Shown here in pieces: positions 24,694-32,566 of a DNA stretch of 64,000 bases. The stretch is from Microbacterium sp. CSI-V (GTDB lineage: Bacteria; Actinomycetota; Actinomycetes; Actinomycetales; Microbacteriaceae): assembly GCF_001984105.1 (NCBI RefSeq), contig NZ_MTQM01000009.1:930001-994000 (forward strand). The letters run 5' to 3'. Made by a program: the position numbers and the translations under genes. The notes under the pieces are model-generated. The model was not told where the DNA came from, did not search any database, and saw nothing but the letters and a program-made list of their open reading frames with translations. Position 1 is the stretch's first letter. Every line of letters begins with the position of its first letter.

Positions 24694-26121
24694 CTACCCG
24701 GCCGTCGCGCGCCGTCGCTGCACGAACCCGAGGACCACGTCGAGAACGACGAACGCGGCGAGCGTGTAGCCGACGAACGGGAGGAGGAGCCCCAGCCCGA
24801 TCGCTCCGGCGAGCACGAGGGCGATCCCCCACCAGGGCGCGCCGCGCAGCGCCCCGCGCGCGGGGGCTGCCGCGACGCCCCGGGTCGGGCGGCGTTTCCA
24901 CCACATCGCGTATCCGAGCCCGACGAGCGTCGCGATCCCGAGAGCGAGAGCCAGCAGCACCAGCTGATTGACGAGCCCGAACATCGAGCCCATGTGCGTG
25001 TCGATGCCCCAGCGCGACAGCTTCGCCAGCAGCGGATACTCGGCGAAGTCGACCCGGTCCGTCACCTGCATCGTGGAACCGTCGATGGCGACGGCATCCA
25101 CCTCGGTCGGGAAGCTGCGCTGGATCTCCTGCACGACCCAGGCCTTGCCGGGGGCGGTGGGGGGCTTGATCTCGACCTGCCCCGTGTTGACGTTGATGCG
25201 CTGCGCGATCGCGAGCACGGCGTCGAAGGTCGCGGGGTTCGCAGCCCCCGTCGGAGCGGTCGCGGCTCCGCCGTGGTGCGCGTGGTCACCGCCCGTCGCC
25301 GTCTCCCCCTCGAGCGAGGTCGACAGCGCCGGAGTGCCCCCGCCGACGGCGGCGCGCAGGTCGGCGACGTTGGCGCCCGCGAACGTCGACCAGGTGATCC
25401 CGGTGGCCGAGAGGAACACGGCCCCGAGCACCACCCACACGCCGATCGAGGCGTGCCACCCGAACAGTCCGCGATAGCCCGTGTGGGAACGGTTCGGACG
25501 TACGAGGTCGGCGCGCCCCCGACGGCTGCGCCGCATCCGCCCGATCCAGAGCCCCAGGCCGGCGAGCGCGACGATCCCGAGCCAGGATGCCGCGAGCTCG
25601 CTGTACCACCGTCCCGGCTCGCCGAGGTGGAGGTTCCGGTGCAGATCGCTGACCCAGGTGCGAACGGGCAGGGCGCCACTGGTGCCGTACGCCGTGAGGT
25701 CGCCGCGGATCTCGGCGGATCCCGGGTCGACGAAGATCGCGCGGGTCTCGCTGGCGCCGAGGGAGGGGTCGGCGAACATGACGCGCGTCGTCGCCCCCGG
25801 TTCGGGTGCGGGCCGCACGGCGACGGGGGTCGCGTCGCCGCCGACGTACCTCTCGGCGGCGACGATCTGATCGGCCAGCGGCAGGGGCGCGGCGGTCGAG
25901 GGCGCCGTCAGCTCGTGCGCGTACACGATGCGATCGAGCGTCGGCGTGATCGCGTACAGCGCCCCGCTCAGCGCGGCGACGAGGATGAACGGCCCCACGA
26001 GCACCCCGGCGAAGAAGTGCAGCCGGCGCAGGAGCGCCGTGAACCAGCCCTTCCGGACGCGCGGAGGCGAGGGGTCGGATGCCGCGGAGGCGGGCACCTG
26101 CTCGGTGTCGGTGGTGGTCAT
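24694..26121 (-). CDS. PepSY-domain membrane protein (PiuB-like)
   Basis: 475 residues. The first helix follows WFTALLRRLHFFAGVLVGPF; further helices lie near residues 190-210, 235-260, 390-415 and 440-465, an arrangement typical of PepSY-associated iron-regulated (PiuB-like) proteins. Periplasm-facing loops carry PepSY-like sequence, and a His cluster (GGDHAHHGG) and conserved LHRNLHLGEPGRWY could bind haem or metal. It may pass electrons across the membrane to metal or haem substrates. Last gene of the CopC-PCuAC-DyP operon; its ATG overlaps the DyP stop (ATGA). Confidence 0.87.
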   Translation of the reverse strand: MTTTDTEQVPASAASDPSPPRVRKGWFTALLRRLHFFAGVLVGPFILVAALSGALYAITPTLDRIVYAHELTAPSTAAPLPLADQIVAAERYVGGDATPVAVRPAPEPGATTRVMFADPSLGASETRAIFVDPGSAEIRGDLTAYGTSGALPVRTWVSDLHRNLHLGEPGRWYSELAASWLGIVALAGLGLWIGRMRRSRRGRADLVRPNRSHTGYRGLFGWHASIGVWVVLGAVFLSATGITWSTFAGANVADLRAAVGGGTPALSTSLEGETATGGDHAHHGGAATAPTGAANPATFDAVLAIAQRINVNTGQVEIKPPTAPGKAWVVQEIQRSFPTEVDAVAIDGSTMQVTDRVDFAEYPLLAKLSRWGIDTHMGSMFGLVNQLVLLALALGIATLVGLGYAMWWKRRPTRGVAAAPARGALRGAPWWGIALVLAGAIGLGLLLPFVGYTLAAFVVLDVVLGFVQRRRATAG

Positions 26122-27341
26122 GTCAGGATTCCTTCTCCGATGAAACCGCCCTCGGCGCAGCCGGGCGGAAGGGCGAACACGGCCGACCCGATGGGGGTCG
26201 TCCATTCGTTGAGCAGGTCGAGCTCGTCGAGTCGACGCTGCAGGGGGACGAACTGCCGATCGACGTCGGCCTGGAACGAGACGAACAGCAGTCCCGCGTC
26301 CGAGACCGCGTCCGTCGGCGGCGCGTCGTCGTAGTTGTAGCCGCGCCGGAAGATGCGCTCCGCGGGGTCGTCGGACCGGGACCGTCGCACGTGCGAGAAC
26401 TCCGGGATGACGGGGAAGCCGATGGCATCCTTGGCCGCGAAGTCGGGCTCGTCGAACTCGTCCGTCCCGGTGAGCGGGGCGCCCGTGGACTGGAAACGCC
26501 CCACAGCCTGGTCGCGCCCGGGACGATCCAGCCGGTCCCACTTGTCCAGGTCCATCGCGATGCGCCGCACCACCATCCCCGTCCCGCCGGTCAGCCAGCC
26601 CTCGCGCGACCAGACGACCTCGTCGAACCCGGTGGTCCCGGGCAGCGGGTTGGCGGTGCCGTCGACCTGGCCGAAGAGGTTGCGCATCGTGGTCCCCGGG
26701 CGCGTCGTCCCGTGCGCGCGGCGGAAGCCCTGCTGCACCCATCGGGGTGTGGCGAACGCCCGCGCGTCCTTGAGCAGCATGCGCGTGGCGTGGGCGACGG
26801 TGACCGGATCGTCCGCGGCGATCTGCAGGAGCAGGTCGCCGTCGCCGTACTCGGGCCGGAGCCGGTCGATCGCGAACCCGGGAAGCGGGCGCAGCCAGGC
26901 GGGAGCCGCGGCGCCCGTGCGCGCGACGAACTCCGGGCCGAACCCGAAGGTCACCGTCAAGCGCGCGGGCGAGACGGCCAGCTCCGGTTCGGTGTCGGCG
27001 AGGGCGCCCTGCCCCCGCGTCAGACGCACGGCGTCGTCCGTGAGCAGGCGCATGAGACGGCGCAGGGCGTCGCGGTCGGTGTCGGCGCGCAGGTCGAGCG
27101 CGACGAGCGACACGTGCGCCTGCGCGTCCGTGTCGATGCCCGCCTGGTGGGCGCCGTGGAAGGGCACGACGACATCGCCGTTCAACGGCGCCGCGGACAC
27201 GGCATCCGTCGCTCCGGCCGAGACGGCCGCGTCGATTCCGACCGCGGCGAGCGCCCCCGCGCCGGCGACGGCTCCCCCGAGGAGGAACCCCCGCCGGCCG
27301 AGGCCGCGATCGCCCGGAGCGGATCGATCGCGGGACGCCAT
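26118..27341 (-). CDS. Tat-exported DyP-type peroxidase (EfeB/DtpA-like)
   Basis: 407 residues. The twin-arginine signal is GRRGFLLGGAVAGAGALAAV. The DyP motif GxxDG is GQVDGTANP (about residue 222) and the proximal haem-ligand region is IPEFSHVRRSR (about 316). It is a haem peroxidase folded in the cytoplasm and exported through Tat. ATG at 27341 overlaps the PCu(A)C stop by one base. Co-occurrence with CopC and PCu(A)C resembles the DyP/copper-chaperone cluster of Streptomyces; EfeB-type haem/iron handling is the alternative, though EfeU and EfeO are absent here. Confidence 0.92.
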   Translation of the reverse strand: MASRDRSAPGDRGLGRRGFLLGGAVAGAGALAAVGIDAAVSAGATDAVSAAPLNGDVVVPFHGAHQAGIDTDAQAHVSLVALDLRADTDRDALRRLMRLLTDDAVRLTRGQGALADTEPELAVSPARLTVTFGFGPEFVARTGAAAPAWLRPLPGFAIDRLRPEYGDGDLLLQIAADDPVTVAHATRMLLKDARAFATPRWVQQGFRRAHGTTRPGTTMRNLFGQVDGTANPLPGTTGFDEVVWSREGWLTGGTGMVVRRIAMDLDKWDRLDRPGRDQAVGRFQSTGAPLTGTDEFDEPDFAAKDAIGFPVIPEFSHVRRSRSDDPAERIFRRGYNYDDAPPTDAVSDAGLLFVSFQADVDRQFVPLQRRLDELDLLNEWTTPIGSAVFALPPGCAEGGFIGEGILT

Positions 27342-27889
27342 CAGTGGCCCGACTCCGAGGACCCCATGTCCATCTCGCCCATGTCGCCCTCGTAGGTCTC
27401 GTTCGCGCCGGCGAACTCCTTCACGGGCGCGGTGATCTCCGCCGTGGAGTCGTCCGAGAACGTCAGGGTGATCGTGGTCTCGTCGCCGACGAGCAAGGGC
27501 GACGTGACGTCCATGAACATGAGGTGGTTGCCACCCGGCTCGAGGGTGATCGCCCCGTGGGCGGGGATGACGAATCCGCCCTCGACCGGGCGCATGACCA
27601 TCTGGCCGGACTCGTTCTGCACGGTCTCGTGCAGTTCCATCGCGGAGGTCGCGGGGCTGGTGGCCGACACGACCGTGAGGTCGGTGTCGCCGTCGTTGCG
27701 GAGCTCGCCGAAGCCGGCGCTCATCCCCGCGTCGGCGGCCTTGACCCAGACGTCGCTGGTCGAGAACGCGTCGGCCTCCGGTGTGACGGACGTGGTGGGC
27801 GCCGCGGCGCCGGCGCACCCCGAGAGAGCGAGAGTTGCGGCCAGGGCGAGGGCGCCGAAGCGCAGGAGGGAGGTGGTGCGGACGGACAT
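27341..27889 (-). CDS. PCu(A)C-type copper chaperone lipoprotein
   Basis: 182 residues. A lipoprotein signal ends in LALSGCAG, so the mature protein is tethered outside the membrane. The copper(I) site H-x9-M ... H-x-M is visible in MELHETVQNESGQM and GGNHLMFM. The C-terminus adds a Met/His-rich tail (GDMGEMDMGSSESGH) that could hold extra copper. Such chaperones deliver copper to cytochrome oxidase CuA or to secreted copper enzymes. ATG at 27889 is chosen by the signal peptide; the frame extends upstream into CopC. Confidence 0.92.
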   Translation of the reverse strand: MSVRTTSLLRFGALALAATLALSGCAGAAAPTTSVTPEADAFSTSDVWVKAADAGMSAGFGELRNDGDTDLTVVSATSPATSAMELHETVQNESGQMVMRPVEGGFVIPAHGAITLEPGGNHLMFMDVTSPLLVGDETTITLTFSDDSTAEITAPVKEFAGANETYEGDMGEMDMGSSESGH

Positions 27890-27899
27890 GGAGAACCTT

Positions 27900-28457
27900 T
27901 CAGGACTGATCGCCGCGGGCACCGCGACGACGGAGGAGGAACGAGACCGCGACGAAGACGGCGAGCGCGAGGCCCGCCCCGATCGCGGCGATGACGACGA
28001 CACGGGGAATCCCCGCGCCGTCGGTGGAGGCGAGGGCCGCCTGCGGGGAGGGCGCCGTCGAGACCGCGGCCCGTTCGAGGGGCGCGGCGTCTCCGACGAT
28101 GAACGGGATGACCCCCGAGATGGGGTGGCCGTCGACCGAGACGACGCGCCACCGGATTTCGTACCCGGCGACCGGCATGCCGTCCGCCAGGTAGACCGAG
28201 ACGGTCCCGGATGCCACCACGGGGTCGGCCGCCACCCAGTCGGTGCCGTCGCCGTCGGCGACGATCACCTCTGCCCCGACGTCCATGACGTCGGCGGAGA
28301 ATCTCAGCGAGATCTCCTGGGGTGCGGAGGGCAGACGCTCACCCGCGGAGGGTGAGCTGGAGAGCAGTTCGTCGTGGGCGGAGGCCGGGACCGACGACGC
28401 CAGGACGGCGACGGCAGCCACGACGATCCCCGCCGCGACGACGCGGAGGCGATGCAT
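27900..28457 (-). CDS. CopC-domain copper-binding protein with C-terminal membrane anchor
   Basis: 185 residues. The signal peptide is cleaved before AHDELLSSSPSAGE, leaving the N-terminal His typical of CopC copper(II) sites; VDGHPISGVIPFIVG is the second copper-ligand region. A C-terminal helix (about 155-175) followed by LLRRRGARG anchors it. First gene of the copper operon, 10 bases before PCu(A)C. It probably binds periplasm-side copper and hands it on. No CopD fusion is present. Confidence 0.93.
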   Translation of the reverse strand: MHRLRVVAAGIVVAAVAVLASSVPASAHDELLSSSPSAGERLPSAPQEISLRFSADVMDVGAEVIVADGDGTDWVAADPVVASGTVSVYLADGMPVAGYEIRWRVVSVDGHPISGVIPFIVGDAAPLERAAVSTAPSPQAALASTDGAGIPRVVVIAAIGAGLALAVFVAVSFLLRRRGARGDQS

Positions 28458-28681
28458 GGGAACCTCTTCCCGGATGCCGGAGCACCCGTCGGACAGCGAC
28501 CGCGCACGGGCGCACGGGGGCGCGCGGGACGCGGACGCCGAGGGCCGTCGGAGTCCGTGCTCGCTCGATGGCGAACGCCGGACCGCGCGCGCGGCGCGCG
28601 ACGACCCCGGTGGATGTCGGGGATGCGAGGCTCTGCCACCCGACGTGAACCGTCCGCGCCGCGGGGCGCGGAGGCCATCGG

Positions 28682-28705
28682 CATCCCTCCACGAACGGAG
28701 GGATG
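28682..28705 (-). terminator. Terminator downstream of the membrane protein gene
   Basis: 9-bp stem CATCCCTCC / GGAGGGATG with a six-base loop just after the stop at 28713 (reading leftward). It separates this gene from the copper operon, whose first gene starts about 225 bases further left. Confidence 0.65.
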
Positions 28706-28712
28706 CGGGGCG

Positions 28713-29309
28713 TCAGAGCGCGAAGAGGGGCGGTCCGCGCCTCCGCGCGGAGGCGGTGAGCAGCAGCGAGGCCGGGCGCACGGCGGCGATGACGACGACG
28801 GGGACGCGACGCAGCGGAACGGGGAGGGGGCCCACGGCGATGATCGCCGCTCGGGCACGCAGCCAGACCAGGAGCCGGTCGGCCAGCACCCGGAGGAGCG
28901 CCACAGTGCTCTCACCGCGGTGCAGCGCCAGCGTCGTGACGACGGCGGCGACGAGGTGCCACCCGCCCATCGTGACGTCCGCGGTCACCAGGGGGCCGGC
29001 GGGACCGTCGAGCACGGTGGCGACGCCGTGGACGTGCGTGGCGCGCCCGGTGTCGTACGTGCCGAGCACGAAGAGGGCGTGGAAGAGGATCTGGCTCAGC
29101 GTCACGGCCGCGCCCAGGCGCCAGACTGAGAGGCGGCGGCCGGCCAGAGCGACGCAGACGACGAAGGACAGCGCGAGCGGGACGACGATCCCGAACGCCC
29201 CCGGCACGGTGCCGCCGGCGGTGACGTGGGACAGCAGGGCCACGAAGGTGGCCACGCTCGCGGCGACGGTCCCGCGCGCGACGCGCGTGCCCCGGTCCTG
29301 TCGTCGCAT
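28713..29309 (-). CDS. Hypothetical integral membrane protein, 198 aa
   Basis: Four or five hydrophobic helices: about residues 13-35, 40-57, 66-84, 113-130 and 150-188. Two His-containing loops (LFHALFVLGTYDTG, THVHGV) and GGWHLVAAVV could bind a metal, fitting the neighbouring copper operon, but this is only suggestive. I do not recognise a named family. Same strand as, and upstream of, CopC, but with its own terminator. Confidence 0.75.
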   Translation of the reverse strand: MRRQDRGTRVARGTVAASVATFVALLSHVTAGGTVPGAFGIVVPLALSFVVCVALAGRRLSVWRLGAAVTLSQILFHALFVLGTYDTGRATHVHGVATVLDGPAGPLVTADVTMGGWHLVAAVVTTLALHRGESTVALLRVLADRLLVWLRARAAIIAVGPLPVPLRRVPVVVIAAVRPASLLLTASARRRGPPLFAL

Positions 29310-29363
29310 GTCCTCATTCTGTCAGCCGGGCGCCGACTCTCCCGCCACCTCTAGGCTGGCCGG

Positions 29364-30383
29364 ATGACGAGCACCCCGGCCGCCCCTCGCCGCGTCGTGA
29401 TCGCCGGCGCGAGCGGATTCGTCGGTCAGGCGCTCGTCGCCGCGTTCCGCGAGGACGGCGACGAGGTCGCCACGGTGGGGCGCACCGGCACGGCGACGTG
29501 GACCGACCCGGCGGGGATCGCGCGGCTCGTGGACGGCGCCGACGTGCTCGTGAACCTCGCCGGCCGCATCGTGTCGTGCCGGTACACCGACGCGAATCGC
29601 GACGAGATCCTGCGCTCCCGGGTCGATACGACTCGCGCCCTGCATCGGGCGGTCCAGGATGCCGCGCACCCCCCGCGCGTCTGGATGAACGCCTCGACCG
29701 CCACCATCTACCGGCACGAGACGGAAAGCGGCAACGACGAGGTCGACGGCGTGATCGGCGAGGGCTTCTCGGTCGACGTCGCCACGAGCTGGGAGCGGGC
29801 GTTCTTCGACGGCGAGCTCCCCTCGACGCGGCGGGTGGCCCTCCGCATGGCGATCGTGCTGGGCGACGGCCCGGCCACGCGCATGCTCCTCGCCCTGGGA
29901 AAGCTCGGCCTCGGTGGTCCGCAGATCGACAGCTGGTGGTTCCCCCACCGCCGCTACCGCGGAATCGGGGCACGGCCGAGCGGACCCGCGTGGTCGTCGT
30001 GGCACCGCACGCGGGGACGCCAGCGCTTCAGCTGGATCCACATCGACGACGTGGTGGCATCCATCCGCTTCCTGCGCGAACGCGACGACATCGCGGGACC
30101 GGTGAACCTGTCCGCCCCGGGCGTCAGCGACAACCGCACCCTCATGCACGAGGTACGTCGGGTCGCGGGGATGCCGGCGGGTCTCCCGGCGTTCCGGTGG
30201 ATGCTCGACCCCGCCATGGCGGTCCTGCGCAACGAACCCGAGCTGGTGCTCAAGAGTCGATGGGCGGTGCCCGGGGTTCTGACCCGCGCGGGGTTCGCCT
30301 TCGCGTACGACGAACTGGGGCCGGCGCTGGACGCCGTGGCATCCCAGCGCCGGCCCCGGGCCCGCGATCTCTTCTCGAGCTGA
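29364..30383 (+). CDS. TIGR01777-family NAD(P)-dependent epimerase-like protein
   Basis: 339 residues. The Rossmann motif RRVVIAGASGFVGQALVAAF (residues 9-28) opens an extended-SDR fold. The C-terminal part, FSWIHIDDVVASIRFL and a late VLKSRWAVPGVLTRAGFAF, is the DUF1731 region of the TIGR01777 family related to SulA/YfcH. The catalytic Tyr/Lys pair of classical epimerases is not obvious, as usual in this family. Function unknown; single gene. Confidence 0.9.
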   Translation: MTSTPAAPRRVVIAGASGFVGQALVAAFREDGDEVATVGRTGTATWTDPAGIARLVDGADVLVNLAGRIVSCRYTDANRDEILRSRVDTTRALHRAVQDAAHPPRVWMNASTATIYRHETESGNDEVDGVIGEGFSVDVATSWERAFFDGELPSTRRVALRMAIVLGDGPATRMLLALGKLGLGGPQIDSWWFPHRRYRGIGARPSGPAWSSWHRTRGRQRFSWIHIDDVVASIRFLRERDDIAGPVNLSAPGVSDNRTLMHEVRRVAGMPAGLPAFRWMLDPAMAVLRNEPELVLKSRWAVPGVLTRAGFAFAYDELGPALDAVASQRRPRARDLFSS

Positions 30384-30395
30384 GAAGGGGGGAGA

Positions 30396-30554
30396 TCAGG
30401 TGTTGCGGCGCACGAAGCGCAGCAGTGCCGCGATGACACCGACGATCAGGATGATGATCCCGATCCACAGGAGGAACTTCACGGCCTCGACGAAGATGCC
30501 GAGGAACAGGAAGACGAGACCGACGACGATGAGGAGGATGGCGAGAGCTGGCAT
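30396..30554 (-). CDS. Small two-helix membrane protein, 52 aa
   Basis: A 52-residue protein made almost entirely of two hydrophobic helices (ALAILLIVVGLVFLFLGIF and LLWIGIIILIVGVIAALL) with a positively charged tail FVRRNT that should stay inside. GGTGGATGAC precedes the ATG at 30554. No family name known to me; small hydrophobic proteins like this are common in Microbacterium. Confidence 0.75.
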   Translation of the reverse strand: MPALAILLIVVGLVFLFLGIFVEAVKFLLWIGIIILIVGVIAALLRFVRRNT

Positions 30555-30695
30555 GTCATCCACCCTGCTCCGTCTACGGGAATCGGCCCGCGCCCTTGAC
30601 AGACGGCACACGCCGGTGCACGCGCGTGTCAAGGTCCGGGCGCGCGGAAGGCTCGCGGTCTAGCCTCGGATCCGTCACCACGAGAGAGGCGCATC

Positions 30696-30956
30696 ATGGG
30701 CGATCGCGACACCACCGGCCACGGCACCGGACCCGAAGAGGGCGAGTACACCGAGGTTCAGCTGCCCGACGGCGAGGAGGCGGGACGCAACCTCGACGCT
30801 CCGGGCGAATACGTCGACAACGAGCGGGCCGACGGCACCGAAGCGCGGCCACGCGCCGACGAGGCCGGTTCCTACACCGACGTGCAGCTCCCCTCCGGCG
30901 ACGAGTCGCGCGAGGACACCGAGCGTCCGGGCGAGTACACCGACCGCGATCGTTGA
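30696..30956 (+). CDS. Acidic repeat-containing hypothetical protein, 86 aa
   Basis: Built from imperfect repeats: GEYTEVQLPDGEE, GEYVDNERADG, GSYTDVQLPSGDES and GEYTDRDR, each starting G-x-Y. It is very acidic, with no hydrophobic segment. GAGAGGCGCATC precedes the ATG. The repeated tyrosine-containing unit could be a binding or modification site; function unknown. Confidence 0.75.
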   Translation: MGDRDTTGHGTGPEEGEYTEVQLPDGEEAGRNLDAPGEYVDNERADGTEARPRADEAGSYTDVQLPSGDESREDTERPGEYTDRDR

Positions 30957-30957
30957 A

Positions 30958-31932
30958 TCAGCGATCGAGCGTCGTCTTCGGGTCGGCCCGGTAGGCCGCG
31001 CGGTACGCCGCGGCGAATCCGGGGAGATCGACGAAACCCCAGCGGAGCGCGATCTCCGCAACCGTCGTCCGGGTCGGATCGGATGCCACCAGGTCGGCGT
31101 GGGCGGCGCTCACGCGTGCGTGCTCGAGGTAACCCTCGGGAGTCGACGAGAGCTGCCCGTTCGCGGCGAAGGCGCGACGCAGCCCCGCAACCGAGGTCCC
31201 GGTCGCGCGTGCGGCGTCGTCGGCCGTGATGGGCAACGACGCGTGATCGTCCATCCATCGCATGGCGGCGGAGTAGGTGGCCGCTTGAGCCATCGCCGAG
31301 GCGCGCCGCTCACGCGGGTCACCCGCCAGGGGGAACGCCTCCAGGGTGGCCGACACGAGCGCGCGGTGCACGTGCGCGCGCACCAGGGGTTCGGCGAGAA
31401 GAGGGAGCTGGGTGAAGGCCCAGCGCAGGGTGGCGACCCAGTAGTCGCGCATCCGTCGGGATACCGGGCCCGTTCCGTCGAAACGCACCTCGAGAGCGTC
31501 GTCTCCATAGATGGTGCGGGCGGCGTCCTCGAGTCGCGCGGCGTCGAACGCGACGATGTCGATCTCCGCACCATCGGCGATACCGGAATACTCCTGGCCC
31601 GGCTGGGCGACGGCCGGCTCGATGCTGTACTCGCCGCTCGCCGACCCGATACGCCACGAGAAACCGGGGGTTCCGGTGGCGAAGAAGAACCGATCGACCC
31701 CGTACTCGACCTCGGCCCGGCATCTCCACGACAGGTGACGCAACGAGAAGGCGTCGTCACCGACGGCGCGCTCGGCGAACGAGCCCACCTCCACCTGCAT
31801 GTCGACACGGCCGTACTGTGCCCGCAGCCACTCCAGGGTTTCCGCCGCCTCCGCCGTGCGCACGCATGTGTCGTAATAGTCGCTGCTCACGGCCTGCGGC
31901 ACCTCGTTCCCGCTGGACTGCACCACCGCCAT
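30958..31932 (-). CDS. AraC-family transcriptional regulator
   Basis: 324 residues. The C-terminal AraC domain (about 220-322) has MDDHASLPITADDAARATGT, GLRRAFAANGQLSSTPEGYL and IALRWGFVDLPGFAAAYRAA. The N-terminal sensor again resembles the regulators at 6425-7366 and 19921-20850. ATG at 31932 lacks a clear Shine-Dalgarno; TTAACT lies eight bases before it, so a leaderless message is possible. It is divergent from the GNAT gene. Targets unknown. Confidence 0.88.
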   Translation of the reverse strand: MAVVQSSGNEVPQAVSSDYYDTCVRTAEAAETLEWLRAQYGRVDMQVEVGSFAERAVGDDAFSLRHLSWRCRAEVEYGVDRFFFATGTPGFSWRIGSASGEYSIEPAVAQPGQEYSGIADGAEIDIVAFDAARLEDAARTIYGDDALEVRFDGTGPVSRRMRDYWVATLRWAFTQLPLLAEPLVRAHVHRALVSATLEAFPLAGDPRERRASAMAQAATYSAAMRWMDDHASLPITADDAARATGTSVAGLRRAFAANGQLSSTPEGYLEHARVSAAHADLVASDPTRTTVAEIALRWGFVDLPGFAAAYRAAYRADPKTTLDR

Positions 31933-32007
31933 AGTAGTTAACCCGGCGATCCCTCCGGCATCTTCCCATCGCCGCCGATAGTTCACACACCCCCAGAAAG
32001 AGCCCCC

Positions 32008-32469
32008 GTGACCGACTCGCCCGTCATCCGCGACATCCACCCCGACGACGCCGGAGAGGTCCTGACGATCCAGCGCGCCGCCTTCGCCAGCGAAGCGCTG
32101 ATCTACGGCGACCCCGACATGCCGCCCCTGACCCAGACCCTCGGGGAGCTCGAGGCCGAACTCGTCGAGAACCTCGGCTGCGTCGCGATCGTCGGCCACC
32201 GTCTCGTCGGAGCCGTTCGCGCACGCCGTGACGACGAGCTCCTGCTGATCGGCCGCCTCGCCATCGCACCCGATCAGCAGGGCGGGGGCCTCGGGTCGAA
32301 GCTCCTCGCCGCCGTCGAGGAACGTGGGCGCCAAGCCGGTGCGACCGAGGCCGAACTGTTCACCGGCGGTCTCAGCGAGGCCAATCAGCGCCTCTACGAG
32401 CGCGAGGGGTATCACCGCTCCGAGACCACCCCCGACGGCGAGATCTTCTACCGCAAGCCGCTGACCTGA
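32008..32469 (+). CDS. GNAT-family N-acetyltransferase
   Basis: 153 residues. The acetyl-CoA motif is LLIGRLAIAPDQQGGGLGSK (Q/R-x-x-G-x-G/A, about residues 80-99), followed by the typical LFTGGLSEANQRLYEREGYH (about 114-133). Cytoplasmic acetyltransferase with unknown amine substrate. GTG start after AAAGAGCCCCC. Divergent from the AraC gene and followed by a large hairpin. Confidence 0.9.
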   Translation: MTDSPVIRDIHPDDAGEVLTIQRAAFASEALIYGDPDMPPLTQTLGELEAELVENLGCVAIVGHRLVGAVRARRDDELLLIGRLAIAPDQQGGGLGSKLLAAVEERGRQAGATEAELFTGGLSEANQRLYEREGYHRSETTPDGEIFYRKPLT

Positions 32470-32478
32470 CGCCGCGAG

Positions 32479-32545
32479 AACAGGCGATGCACCGAGAACA
32501 GGCCGATTCGCACAGAATCGGCCTGTTCCGGTCGCATCGCCTGTT
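32479..32545. terminator. Extended nested hairpin, bidirectional terminator
   Basis: A 67-base near-continuous inverted repeat. Outer arms AACAGGCGATGC (32479-32490) / GCATCGCCTGTT (32534-32545); inner arms GAACAGGCCGATTC (32496-32509) / GAATCGGCCTGTTC (32515-32528); the linkers pair as ACCG/CGGT with one-base bulges. The total stem is about 30 bp with a 5-base loop, between convergent genes. Confidence 0.75.
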
Positions 32546-32566
32546 TTCGTCGCGACGCCGCGGTGC

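Noticed and set aside
26119..27818. Long N-terminal extension of the DyP peroxidase frame to 27818
   Set aside because: It overlaps PCu(A)C, and the Tat signal directly after 27341 fixes the start.
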